This document shows positions 1 through 9,509 of a DNA stretch of 64,000 bases, piece by piece; positions within the stretch are counted from its first letter, which is position 1; each line of letters opens with the position of its first letter. The notes under the pieces were generated by a model, which ran no database searches, was not told the DNA's origin, and saw nothing but the letters and a program-made list of their open reading frames with translations. The stretch is taken from NCBI GenBank assembly GCA_022768945.1, contig JALEKY010000020.1:62001-126000 (forward strand), given 5' to 3'. Both the position numbers and the translations under genes were made by a program. This DNA is from Christensenellaceae bacterium (GTDB taxonomy: Bacteria > Bacillota > Clostridia > Christensenellales > Borkfalkiaceae).

Positions 1-1268
1 GCGGCATTACGTTTATAGTGCCGGTCATGCAGGATTACTCATTCCTCGACCTTACGCCGATGTCTATTTCGGTAGACCTTAAAAGCGCGCTTTCCCGTCA
101 GAACATTCGTATCGACGTGCCCTCGATATTCACCGTCGGTATTTCCACGGAACCTACGGTAATGCAGAACGCGGCGGAAAGGTTGCTCGGTTTGCAGCTT
201 ACTCAGATACAGGAACTTGCCAAGGATATAATATTCGGTCAGCTCCGTCTTGTAATCGCAACGATGGACATCGAGGAAATCAATACGGACAGAGATAAGT
301 TCCTCGAAGCCGTTTCGAGAAACGTTGAAGGCGAACTTAAAAAAATAGGCTTAAGACTTATAAACGTTAACGTAACGGATATTTCGGACGAGTCCGGTTA
401 CATAATCGCGCTCGGTAAGGAAGCCGCGGCTAAAGCGATAAACGACGCGAAAATTTCTGTTGCCGAGGCAGACAGAGCCGGCGCGATAGGCGAGGCGAAC
501 GCCAAGAAAGAACAGCGTATTTGCGTGGCGAACGCCGACTCCGAAGCAATCAAGGGCGAAAACGAAGCAAAGGTTGAAATAGCCCACTCCAATTCGCTTC
601 TCCGTCAAAGACAGGCAGAAGCAGAACAGCAAGCGGTTTCCTGCGAGCAGATAAACAAATTCAAAGCGCAGGAAGACGCGTACGAAGCGGATAAAAACGC
701 CGAAATCGTGCGTGCGCAAAAGGAAAAAGCTACGCAGGAGGCAGACGTAATCGTCCGCGCGGAAATCGAAAAGAGAAAAGCCGAACTCGAAGCGGAAGCG
801 GCTGCCGAACAGTTCAGAAGAAAGGCAAAGGGCGAAGCGGACGCTATTTACGCGAAAATGGAAGCAGAGGCTCGAGGCGTGAGAGAAGTTCTTACCGCTC
901 AGGCGGAAGGTCTTGCTCAGATAGTAAAGGCGGCGGGCGGCGATCCGAACGAAGCTACAAGACTTATGATTGCGGACAAGATAGAGGACATCGTAAAAAC
1001 TCAGGTGGAAGCGATCAAGAATATCAAGATAGACAAGGTTACCGTTTGGGACGGAAACGGCGGCGAGAAAGGAAAAACCGCGACGGCGAACTTCCTTTCC
1101 GGTATGACGAAATCCCTTCCTCCCATGACCGATTTATTCGAAATGGCGGGGCTTTCGATGCCCGATATAGTTAAAGCGAAGAAGCTCGACTCTGCAAACG
1201 AGAAAAACGAAAAAGCCGCCGAAAACGCGGAAGAATCGGCTGTTTTAAGCGGCGAAACAGATAAATAA
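1..1268 (+). CDS. Flotillin/SPFH-domain protein (5' truncated by window edge)
   Basis: Frame is open upstream of the called GTG (GITFIVPVMQDYSFLDLTPMSI...), followed by the typical flotillin Ala/Glu-rich coiled coil. Confidence 0.88.
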   Translation, partial: GITFIVPVMQDYSFLDLTPMSISVDLKSALSRQNIRIDVPSIFTVGISTEPTVMQNAAERLLGLQLTQIQELAKDIIFGQLRLVIATMDIEEINTDRDKFLEAVSRNVEGELKKIGLRLINVNVTDISDESGYIIALGKEAAAKAINDAKISVAEADRAGAIGEANAKKEQRICVANADSEAIKGENEAKVEIAHSNSLLRQRQAEAEQQAVSCEQINKFKAQEDAYEADKNAEIVRAQKEKATQEADVIVRAEIEKRKAELEAEAAAEQFRRKAKGEADAIYAKMEAEARGVREVLTAQAEGLAQIVKAAGGDPNEATRLMIADKIEDIVKTQVEAIKNIKIDKVTVWDGNGGEKGKTATANFLSGMTKSLPPMTDLFEMAGLSMPDIVKAKKLDSANEKNEKAAENAEESAVLSGETDK

Positions 1269-1337
1269 ACGAATACGTAAAAGCAAGCGGGGCGGACAAA
1301 ATTATTTGTCCGCCCCGCGTTACGTTTAAAAAAGTTT

Positions 1338-1739
1338 TCAGCAAAAAATGCCCGATGAATTTTGAGTGACGGCTTCCGAGTTTAGAAGTTCCGACATATT
1401 TATAAGAGGCAGAACGTAAGGGGGAATGTTTGCCATACGGGTAAGCTCGCTTACCGAAGAGCGCACAAACGGATATACGGTTTCGGCAACGTTTACTATA
1501 AGTTTATTTGCGTCGTCGTTTTGTTCCAACGCAAACGCGCCGACCGCGGTAAGCGAAAACTCGAACGGGATTTTTTCGTCCGTTTGTTTTAAATCGACGG
1601 TAAAAGTGCATAGAATCTTGTCAGGTCCTTTTTTGATGTTGCATGCGATTTTGGGCGAAATTTTATAGCTTTTGTTCGGTTCGGAGCCGGATAAAAGTTT
1701 AAAAGAAGCTTCGTGTATTTTGTAATCGATAAATCTCAT
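1338..1739 (-). CDS. SecB-like protein-export chaperone family protein
   Basis: ATG at 1739 after an AAGGAGAAAA-like RBS; C-terminus YPFVRSSVSELTRMANIPPYVLPLINMSELL resembles the SecB YPYARE.I..L....FPPLLLPPINF region. Confidence 0.6.
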   Translation of the reverse strand: MRFIDYKIHEASFKLLSGSEPNKSYKISPKIACNIKKGPDKILCTFTVDLKQTDEKIPFEFSLTAVGAFALEQNDDANKLIVNVAETVYPFVRSSVSELTRMANIPPYVLPLINMSELLNSEAVTQNSSGIFC

Positions 1740-1752
1740 TTTTTCTCCTTGT

Positions 1753-2442
1753 TTAGCGTTGACTTGCCGATGTTTCGGCCAAGGTCGCGTCTGCATCTTC
1801 GTCCGCGGTTTCTTCGGCACGCTCTACAAGAGTTTCTTCGGCGCGCCCTAAAAGATACGGGCACAGCGCGTTTCGAATTCGGTCGTTTCCGTCGGCGGCG
1901 CGGTTAAACGAGAGATACAGTTCGGTAGTATCGAACCGCGCGTCATGGCTTTGACCGTATGTTCCGAAAAGCTTTGCCGTTTCCATTGTAACGTCGTACG
2001 GGTAAAGGTCGTAAAATTGTGATAGTTCGGTCAGTTTCGGGTATTTATATCCCCTTCCGCTTGCCCTCGGAATTTTCAATATGTCGGTAAAATAACGCAT
2101 CGAGCAAATTCCCTCGCGGTAGCGGAATTGCCTGTCGTGGTAGGCGAACTCGGCAATCATAAACTTCAAATCGAACGAAAGGTTGTGCGCGACGATAACG
2201 TCCGCGCTTAAAAAGTCGTCGTAGATTTCGTCGATATCGCTCGAAAAAGTGTGCCCCTTCGAAAGCACGAGAAGCTTCTCGGGGGTAAAGCCGTGAACCG
2301 CCGCAGCGGAAGGCTCTATGTAATCGACGTAGAAAAAGAAATTTTTAGCCTTTACTTCGATGTCAGACTGCATTATGTAGGAAAGTTGTATAATTCTGCC
2401 GGGAGAAAGCCCGGTAGTTTCCGTATCGAAAAATAGTATCAT
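1753..2442 (-). CDS. DnaQ-like 3'-5' exonuclease domain protein
   Basis: MILFFDTETTGLSPGRIIQLSY (ExoI), IVAHNLSFDLKF (ExoII), SHDARFDTTELYL (ExoIII). Confidence 0.8.
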   Translation of the reverse strand: MILFFDTETTGLSPGRIIQLSYIMQSDIEVKAKNFFFYVDYIEPSAAAVHGFTPEKLLVLSKGHTFSSDIDEIYDDFLSADVIVAHNLSFDLKFMIAEFAYHDRQFRYREGICSMRYFTDILKIPRASGRGYKYPKLTELSQFYDLYPYDVTMETAKLFGTYGQSHDARFDTTELYLSFNRAADGNDRIRNALCPYLLGRAEETLVERAEETADEDADATLAETSASQR

Positions 2443-2560
2443 TAAAACATTATACCACATTTCCTTCGTTTTTCAATGCGTACGGACAATGATTTTTTTG
2501 AAAATTTCGATTGTTTCGCTCGCTTCCTTGAAGTGCTGACAAAAAAATAGCGGGGAAACG

Positions 2561-2637
2561 ACAAAAAACGCCACGCAGCAACAAAAAACGCCACCGGCTA
2601 CAAAAAAAGCCACCGGCTACAAAAAACGCCACGCAAC
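2561..2637. repeat. Four tandem 19-20 bp units (acaaaaaacgccac...)
   Basis: Read directly: units at 2561-2580, 2581-2599, 2600-2618, 2619-2637. Confidence 0.85.
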
Positions 2638-2808
2638 TACCGTAGCGAAATTTCGTTTAACTAGTATTGCACGTTTGTTTGTTGCCCGGAATAAATGCCG
2701 CAATGCTTTATCGGTACAATGCCGTTCTTTCGTCAGGCGGCAAAAAGTTTTTTAAGAGCCGTTTCTTTTGATTGTTTTTTCGCATAGAATATGTTATTAT
2801 ATTTCCAT

Positions 2809-3219
2809 ATGATAGTTGCTTTTGATATCGGAGATAAAAGAATCGGCGTTGCCGCTACGGACGAGCTCGGTATAATGGCTTTGCCGGTCGAAACGTATTT
2901 TCGCAAAAACACCGCGGAAGACGTTAAATATCTCGTTTCCCTTGCGGAACGGAAAAAAGCCGATTTGATCGTTTGCGGTATGCCCGTTAATTTCGACGGC
3001 AGCGAAAGCGTTCAGACGGGCAAAACCCAAAAGTTTATAGACCTTTTGAGGAAAGAGACGGCTATCCCCGTGGTGACGGAAGACGAAAGGTTTACCACTA
3101 TGGAAGCGCGCAGACTTTTGCTTGAAGCCGATATGCGCAGGGACAAGCGCAAGCAGGTTATCGACAAAATAGCGGCTTCGTATATTCTGGAAGGCTATTT
3201 GCAAAAACATAAAAAATAA
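2809..3219 (+). CDS. ruvX: Putative Holliday junction resolvase RuvX (YqgF)
   Basis: MIVAFDIGDKRIGVAATDELG...GMPVNFDGSES...DERFTTMEAR...DKIAASYILEGYL. Confidence 0.92.
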   Translation: MIVAFDIGDKRIGVAATDELGIMALPVETYFRKNTAEDVKYLVSLAERKKADLIVCGMPVNFDGSESVQTGKTQKFIDLLRKETAIPVVTEDERFTTMEARRLLLEADMRRDKRKQVIDKIAASYILEGYLQKHKK

Positions 3220-3279
3220 AAGCGGTTAACCGCCTTCAAAGCGTATAAACGCATACAATTTAATTGCGAGGTGTATATT

Positions 3280-3684
3280 ATGTCGGATAAAACTTTAAGA
3301 GAAGTTCCGAGTGAAGAACTTTCGGACGTTGTAGAACTTGTTGACGATACGGGCAGAACTTTAAGACTCCACCAGATCGGCGCGATGGACTATAAGGACG
3401 AATTCTACGTATTCTTTCAACCTGCGGAAGATATTCCGGGCACGGAAGAGGACGACGTAATTATATTCAGGTCGAGCGGCGACGAGGGCGACGAAGTTCT
3501 TCTCCCGATTGAAGACGAAGCTTTGCTCGAAGAGGTATTCGAGGAATTCTGCCGTATGATGGAAGAAGACGAAGAAGCGGAAGACGCGGCTTCGCTCGAG
3601 GACTATGAGTTTTCCTGCGACGGAAACTGCTCCGCTTGCGACGAAGACTGCGAGGACAGAGAGGAAGATCCGGAAGAAAACTGA
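3280..3684 (+). CDS. DUF1292 family acidic protein (YrzB-like)
   Basis: ELVDDTGRTLRLHQIGAMDYKDEFYVFFQP... motif; follows ruvX as in many Firmicutes. Confidence 0.8.
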   Translation: MSDKTLREVPSEELSDVVELVDDTGRTLRLHQIGAMDYKDEFYVFFQPAEDIPGTEEDDVIIFRSSGDEGDEVLLPIEDEALLEEVFEEFCRMMEEDEEAEDAASLEDYEFSCDGNCSACDEDCEDREEDPEEN

Positions 3685-4036
3685 TTTCGGCTTTTCGCTT
3701 GTTTTTTGCGGTATCGTCCGATTGCTTTGTTAAATAAATTCTTTTCGGAGGGATTTGTCTTCGGACGGGGTTCTGTCCTTTCGACTGATAAAAACTACGT
3801 CGGACGTCCGTCGGAAATATTCGGGTTATAGGTTTATACAAAATTATTAAGGGCGTTTACGGCTAAAAAGCTTTCGGCGCCCTTATGTGTTAGTCGACGT
3901 TTTTTTGCGAAGAATTTTTTCGTAACTTTGACGGTGATATTCCTTATCCCGTCGGTTTCGCATATATTGGGTTAGAGGTTGTTTTCGGCGCAATCCGTTC
4001 GCGGACGGCGTCGGGATATGCTTCGGCGGAGGAAAA

Positions 4037-4300
4037 ATGGTTAAAATTTGGGCAAAGGTAATGAAAGACAACAGAATTCAGAAGCAGACTCTGTTCGAAG
4101 CCGACGGGCGCATCGAATGGAGTAAGTTTCACGAGTATATGGCGGAGATATGCTATAAGCTGGATATCCCCACGCCCGTCGTTATAAAAGTGCATCTGTT
4201 TAACCTTGCTAAATTCAATCACGTAAAATTTACAAAAGGTGACTTTGTGGAAAAAATCGACTTTGACAATTTGTTCGTAGAAAATCTTTCCGGACAGTAA
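4037..4300 (+). CDS. Small conserved-type hypothetical protein (87 aa)
   Basis: Open frame with RBS-like GGCGGAGGAAAA upstream; MVKIWAKVMKDNRIQKQTLFE...LDIPTPVVIKVH. Confidence 0.65.
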   Translation: MVKIWAKVMKDNRIQKQTLFEADGRIEWSKFHEYMAEICYKLDIPTPVVIKVHLFNLAKFNHVKFTKGDFVEKIDFDNLFVENLSGQ

Positions 4301-4342
4301 AAGTCTGCTATTTCGCACAAAAATAACGGTATTAGATATAAA

Positions 4343-5560
4343 ATGAATTTAAGAAACAACTACAAATTTACCGTGGCGGGGTGCTACTTCGGCTATATAG
4401 TACAGGGCGTTATTCTGTCGTTTTTGCCGCTGTTGTACGTTCAGCTTAACGGTGAATTTTCCATTTCGTACGACAAGATTTCGATAATAATAACGATAAC
4501 TTTTTTGCTTCAGCTTTTAATCGACGTGTTTTCGACAGGCTTCGTCACTAAACTGGGGTATAGAAAATGTCTTGTCGCTTCGAGTACATGCGCGTTGATC
4601 GGTTTTATCGGGCTGTGCTTTTTGCCGTATCATATGGACGCGTTTACCGGAATAATAATTTCCGTGCTGTTTTATTCTACGGGGTGCGGACTTATAGAAG
4701 TGCTGATAAGCCCGCTTGTCGAGGCTTGCCCTACGAAAAACAAAACGGCGCACATGTGCCTGCTCCATTCGTTTTATTGCTGGGGGTTGCTTTTCACGGT
4801 TCTCGTGTCTACGGCGTATTTTGCGCTGTTCGGCATCGAAAATTGGCGGTGGCTTGCTCTCGGCTGGGCTGTTCTGCCCTTTATGAACGTGTTTATTTTC
4901 CTTTTCTGCCCTATTTATACGGCGGACGAAGAGGGTAAAACCGTTCCTCCGAAAGCGCTCGTAAAGAACAAAACTGTCTGGCTTGTAATCGCTTTGATGT
5001 TCCTCGGCGGATGTGCGGAAGTTTCTATAAGTCAGTGGATGTCCGTTTTTGTCGAAACGGGGCTTAATATTCCGAAAGATTATTGCGATTTGCTCGGCAC
5101 GTGTATTTTTGCGGCATGCATGGGCGTTTCGAGAGTCGGCTTCGGATTGCTTTCAAATAAAATGAGATTGGAGCGACTGCTTGCGGCTGCGTCGTTTGCT
5201 GCGGTTATAGGATACCTTATGATAGGTCTTTCGCCTTACGCCTGGCTCAGCATCGCGGGGTGCGCGCTGTGCGGCTTTTCCACGGCTGTATTATGGCCGG
5301 CAACGCTGTCGTTCGGTTCTAAAACCATTCCGGAGGGAGGAACTTCGCTTTTTGCGTTTATGGCGCTCGGCGGAGATCTCGGGTGCGTTATAGGTCCTTC
5401 CGCAGTCGGTTTTATTGCGGACGGAACGAGCATCCAGATGGGAATCCTCAGCGGCGTAGTTTTTCCGCTCGCGCTGTTTATCTTGTTTACGGTTATAATC
5501 GCAAAGAAATCTTTTTTCGGCAAAAAAGACGGCGGATTGCCGCTCGACAGACCGCAGTAA
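4343..5560 (+). CDS. MFS transporter
   Basis: About 12 hydrophobic segments; MFS-like architecture (GYRKCLVASS, GFGLLSNKMRLERLL). Confidence 0.85.
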   Translation: MNLRNNYKFTVAGCYFGYIVQGVILSFLPLLYVQLNGEFSISYDKISIIITITFLLQLLIDVFSTGFVTKLGYRKCLVASSTCALIGFIGLCFLPYHMDAFTGIIISVLFYSTGCGLIEVLISPLVEACPTKNKTAHMCLLHSFYCWGLLFTVLVSTAYFALFGIENWRWLALGWAVLPFMNVFIFLFCPIYTADEEGKTVPPKALVKNKTVWLVIALMFLGGCAEVSISQWMSVFVETGLNIPKDYCDLLGTCIFAACMGVSRVGFGLLSNKMRLERLLAAASFAAVIGYLMIGLSPYAWLSIAGCALCGFSTAVLWPATLSFGSKTIPEGGTSLFAFMALGGDLGCVIGPSAVGFIADGTSIQMGILSGVVFPLALFILFTVIIAKKSFFGKKDGGLPLDRPQ

Positions 5561-5629
5561 AATAAGAAAAGCGGCTTAAAACGCGGATTATCGGCTTGGT
5601 TTACTAATAATATAAAAGGTAAAGAATAT

Positions 5630-6304
5630 ATGAGAATGAGAAGAAAACGTCATCTCGACGAAAGACTGAACAAAGCCAAAAGACTTCTTTTTGTGGAAGG
5701 AGACGATTTCTTTTTCAGAAAAGAGGAAGAGAGATTTCATATAGTGAACGTTGTGGAGGTTTTCGGTAACGCAAACCCGGTCGAACTCGAAATAGGTTGC
5801 GGCAAGGGCGGTTTCATTATAGAAAAAGCAAAGAGAAATCCCGACGTGAACTATATCGCGGCTGAAAAAATAAGCAACGTTCTTGTAAGCGCGCTTGAAA
5901 ACGCGGAGAAAGTTGGGGTAGATAACGTTCGATTTTTAAACTGCGACGCGCGCAATCTTAACTATTATTTCGATTCGCCGTTCGCAGGGAGAATTTATTT
6001 GAATTTTTCCACGCCGTATCCTCAGAAAGGGAGCGCGGGCAAAAGACTTTCCAATCCTCGCTTTATAGCGGTTTACGATAAGTTGCTTCTCCCGGGCGGC
6101 GAAGTTATAATGAAAACTGACAACGCGCCTTTGTTCGAGTATTCGATAGAGAGCTTTTCCTCTTGCGGGTACCTGATTAAAAACGTAACTACGAACCTTC
6201 ACGACAGCGAGCTTTCGATAGGCAACGTGGTAACCGAATACGAAAAATCGTTTACGGATAAAGGATTGCCTATTTTTTCGTTTACCGCGGTAAAACGCGC
6301 ATAA
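5630..6304 (+). CDS. trmB: tRNA (guanine-N7-)-methyltransferase TrmB
   Basis: ELEIGCGKGGFIIEKAKRNPDVNYIAAEK ... INFSTPYPQKG-like motif ... MKTDNAPLFEYS. Confidence 0.9.
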   Translation: MRMRRKRHLDERLNKAKRLLFVEGDDFFFRKEEERFHIVNVVEVFGNANPVELEIGCGKGGFIIEKAKRNPDVNYIAAEKISNVLVSALENAEKVGVDNVRFLNCDARNLNYYFDSPFAGRIYLNFSTPYPQKGSAGKRLSNPRFIAVYDKLLLPGGEVIMKTDNAPLFEYSIESFSSCGYLIKNVTTNLHDSELSIGNVVTEYEKSFTDKGLPIFSFTAVKRA

Positions 6305-6365
6305 AACGCATTGTTTTATTCTTTGTTTTTGCCGCTTTTACGCGGTGGCTTGCGAGGAACGGGAT

Positions 6366-7043
6366 ATGGTCGAAGTCAAAGAGAATATAGAAAAAATCAA
6401 ATGTTATCTTGAAGAAGCCGAAAAAAGGTTCGGGCATAAAATCACGCTTGTCGGCGCCACGAAAACGAGAACGTCGGACGAGATAAACTATGCGGTTCGT
6501 TCGGGACTTAAAACGATAGGCGAAAATAAGCCGCAGGAACTCAGGGATAAATTCGATTTTATCTCGAAAGACGCCGAAATTCATCTTATCGGGCATCTGC
6601 AAAAGAATAAAATCAAGTACGTCGTCGGTAAAGCTTCGCTTATTCAGTCGTGCGACAGTCTTTCGCTCGCTTGTGCGATAAACGAATATGCGCGTCGGCT
6701 CGGGATAGTTCAGAACGCGCTTTTAGAATATAAAGTTTCCGACGAAGAGACCAAACACGGAATGACGGAAGACGAAATAATAAACCTTGCCGGCGAGTTT
6801 AAATCTCTTGAAAACGTGCGTTTTACGGGACTTATGGTAGTTCTTCCTAAGTGCGGCGACGAAAAGACTCTGAGAGAGTATTGTAAAAAGTCGCAAGAAG
6901 TTTTCCTAAAAGCAAAAGAAATTTACGGCGAAAAGTTCACCGTGTTTTCGATTGGTATGAGCGACGATTATAAAATTGCGTTGGAATACGGCTCGAATAT
7001 GGTAAGGCTCGGGCGGGCGATATTCGGTGAAAGAGTTTTGTAG
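6366..7043 (+). CDS. yggS: YggS family pyridoxal phosphate-dependent protein
   Basis: TLVGATKTR, IGENKPQEL, HLIGHLQKNKIKYVV, FSIGMSDDYKIALEYGSNMVRLGRAIFGER. Confidence 0.93.
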   Translation: MVEVKENIEKIKCYLEEAEKRFGHKITLVGATKTRTSDEINYAVRSGLKTIGENKPQELRDKFDFISKDAEIHLIGHLQKNKIKYVVGKASLIQSCDSLSLACAINEYARRLGIVQNALLEYKVSDEETKHGMTEDEIINLAGEFKSLENVRFTGLMVVLPKCGDEKTLREYCKKSQEVFLKAKEIYGEKFTVFSIGMSDDYKIALEYGSNMVRLGRAIFGERVL

Positions 7044-7089
7044 CAACAAGAAAACGTATAAATAAAACGGCGACAGCCGCGTTAATCGA

Positions 7090-7113
7090 GACCGCGATTG
7101 CGGTCTTTTTTAT
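7090..7113 (+). terminator. Rho-independent terminator after yggS
   Basis: GACCGC-GATT-GCGGTC followed by TTTTTT. Confidence 0.85.
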
Positions 7114-7191
7114 TTCGCCGCGGTCTGTCTTTTGTCCATCGGGCATATACTTAGACAGGGGCGATTTATATTGCCAAAAGGTGGTTTGTTT

Positions 7192-7437
7192 ATGCCTATC
7201 GGTGAATTTACGGAGCTTATTCCCGGCGATTTCAGATATACTTCATACTCCAACGCGTGCGTTTATCTCGAAGGGATTAAAACGGTTAAAAGTTATTCTT
7301 CGGAAAAGGTAAATTTCGGGACGAAAAAGGGAATCATTACGATAAACGGCAAGGGACTGTGTATCGAAAAATTCCTTTCGGGCGACGCGGTCGTCAGGGG
7401 CAAAATCTCTTCGGTGGAGGTCTTCGATCTGAAATGA
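7192..7437 (+). CDS. yqfC: YabP/YqfC family sporulation protein
   Basis: YLEGIKTVKSYSSEKVNFGTKKGIITINGKGLCIEKFLSGDAVVRGKISSVEF-like; directly upstream of yqfD with ATGA overlap. Confidence 0.8.
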   Translation: MPIGEFTELIPGDFRYTSYSNACVYLEGIKTVKSYSSEKVNFGTKKGIITINGKGLCIEKFLSGDAVVRGKISSVEVFDLK

Positions 7438-8465
7438 AGCCTTTTTTAAAAGAAAGTCTTTTAACGTGCTCTTTTTCGGTTACGGGGAAGAACGTCGGCG
7501 CATTTTTAAACGTCGTATCCAGGGGAGGGGTAAGAGTGCTTAAATTCGGCGCTACCGCAAAGAGAAAGAGATTTTTTTTCAGACAAAACGAAGTAAAGGA
7601 CGCCGTTTTCGAAAAAAAGCCCTCTTTCAAAGCAATAACGATTACAATACCTTACGCCGACCGTGAAAAACTTTTTGCAATTTGCAAAGAAATGTGTTAT
7701 AATGTAAAAGGCGCAGAGGGTAAAAATACAAAGCGCGCGGCATTTTCGATTGAAGAAATCGGACTCGGAGGGATTTTTAAAACGCTGTTTTTACTGAAAA
7801 ACAGGCCGGGGCTTATATTTGGCGCGCTCGTTTTTATCGCGTTCGCGGTATTTTTAAACGGAAGGCTCCTCGGAATTTCTCTCGACGGAGTTCCTTATGA
7901 GTATCGGAGCGCGGCGTCGACGTTTTTTAAAGAGCGGGGATTTAAGGAATACGCGGATATATCGTCCGAGAATTTATCGGAACTTGCCGAGAGTATGCGC
8001 TTAGGCGTGGACGGTCTCGGCTTCGTAACGATTAAACGGAGGGGTAGCTTTCTTTACGTTTCGGCTATAGAAGAAAAGAGAGGAGAGGGCGATTTTTCGT
8101 ACGCGCCGGTTACTTCGCCGGTAGACGGAGAAATTCTTTCGCTTAACGTTCTTAAAGGTACCGCCGCCGTGAAAGCCGGCGACAAAGTAAAAAAGGGAGA
8201 CGTTTTGGTGCGCGGATTTTTTACCGCGGGCGAACAGACTTTTCCCGTTACGCCGAAAGCGGAAACGGAAATAAAAACCGAAAGGGTTTTTACGTATAAT
8301 TTATCCGGAAACGACGAAACGTATATCAACGCGGTGAAAGCGGTTTCGCTTGAAAAGTGCCGTTTTTCGCGCGTTTTGGGCTGTGAAGTCTTTTCGGAAA
8401 AAACGTGCGACGGGTATAGAATAACCGTCGCGGTAACTTACGTTTACTTTATGGGAGGAACTTAA
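7434..8465 (+). CDS. yqfD: Sporulation protein YqfD
   Basis: Position between yqfC and phoH; N-terminal FLNVVSRGGVRVLKF, central TM, C-terminal export-type domain. Confidence 0.85.
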   Translation: MKPFLKESLLTCSFSVTGKNVGAFLNVVSRGGVRVLKFGATAKRKRFFFRQNEVKDAVFEKKPSFKAITITIPYADREKLFAICKEMCYNVKGAEGKNTKRAAFSIEEIGLGGIFKTLFLLKNRPGLIFGALVFIAFAVFLNGRLLGISLDGVPYEYRSAASTFFKERGFKEYADISSENLSELAESMRLGVDGLGFVTIKRRGSFLYVSAIEEKRGEGDFSYAPVTSPVDGEILSLNVLKGTAAVKAGDKVKKGDVLVRGFFTAGEQTFPVTPKAETEIKTERVFTYNLSGNDETYINAVKAVSLEKCRFSRVLGCEVFSEKTCDGYRITVAVTYVYFMGGT

Positions 8466-9446
8466 TTGCAAAGCGCGACATATACCGTTTCCTGCAAAAC
8501 GATGGACAGGCTTTCAAAACTTCTCGGCATATACGACGAGAATCTCAACCTTATAGCAAGAGAACTCGGCGTTACCGCGTTCACCGAAAATACGGATATA
8601 ATTATTAAGGGCGAGCAGAAAAACGCCGAACTGTGTTCGGTGGTTTTGAATAAGCTTCTCGATATAATTTCTTCGGGAGAGCCTCTCGACAAAACGCGGA
8701 TAATTTACTGTATAGAAATGGCGAGAGAGGGAAATACCGACGGCATCGAAAAGGTAATGAGCGGAGTCGTTGCGGTTACTTCCCGAGGGAAGCAGATAAA
8801 ATGCAAAACTCTCGGGCAGAAGAAATACGTTGAAGCGATAAAAAAGAATTCCGTGGTGTTCGGCGTGGGACCTGCGGGTACGGGCAAAACGTATCTTGCG
8901 GTCGCGCTTGCGGTTACGTTGTATAAGGCGCACGAAGTCGAAAAAATAATTCTTACCCGCCCCGCGGTGGAGGCCGGCGAAAAACTCGGTTTTCTGCCCG
9001 GCGATTTACAAACGAAAGTAGATCCGTATCTTCGTCCGCTGTACGACGCGCTTCAGGAAATGTTCGGGCTGGAAACGTATGCGAAGCTTATGGAAAAGGG
9101 AGTTATAGAAATCGCGCCGCTCGCGTATATGAGAGGTCGCACCCTTTCGAATTCGTTTATCATTCTGGATGAAGCGCAGAATACTACCAAAGAACAGATG
9201 AAAATGTTCCTTACCCGTATGGGCGAAAACAGCAAAACCGTAATTACGGGCGACGTTACGCAGATAGACCTTCCCGAAGGGAAAAAGAGCGGGCTTATCC
9301 ACGCTGTGAATATCCTAAAAAACATAGAAGGGTTAGAAACGGTCGTTCTCACGCATAAAGACGTGGTTCGCCATCCGCTCGTTATGGAAATAATAAAGGC
9401 TTACGAAAAAGCCGAAAAGAAGCAAGAAGTCAGCGCACGGGATTAA
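8466..9446 (+). CDS. phoH: PhoH family ATPase
   Basis: TTG start; GVGPAGTGKTYLAVALAV Walker A, FIILDEAQNTTKEQMKMFLTRMG Walker B, ITGDVTQIDLP. Confidence 0.93.
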   Translation: MQSATYTVSCKTMDRLSKLLGIYDENLNLIARELGVTAFTENTDIIIKGEQKNAELCSVVLNKLLDIISSGEPLDKTRIIYCIEMAREGNTDGIEKVMSGVVAVTSRGKQIKCKTLGQKKYVEAIKKNSVVFGVGPAGTGKTYLAVALAVTLYKAHEVEKIILTRPAVEAGEKLGFLPGDLQTKVDPYLRPLYDALQEMFGLETYAKLMEKGVIEIAPLAYMRGRTLSNSFIILDEAQNTTKEQMKMFLTRMGENSKTVITGDVTQIDLPEGKKSGLIHAVNILKNIEGLETVVLTHKDVVRHPLVMEIIKAYEKAEKKQEVSARD

Positions 9447-9509
9447 AGAGGGGCAAAACGAAAAAACACCTACGGCGGCACTCTCGCCGCGACGGAGGAA
9501 TACCGAAAA

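Noticed and set aside
2561-2637. Tandem array considered as a CRISPR
   Set aside because: Units are contiguous with no spacers and no cas genes are present
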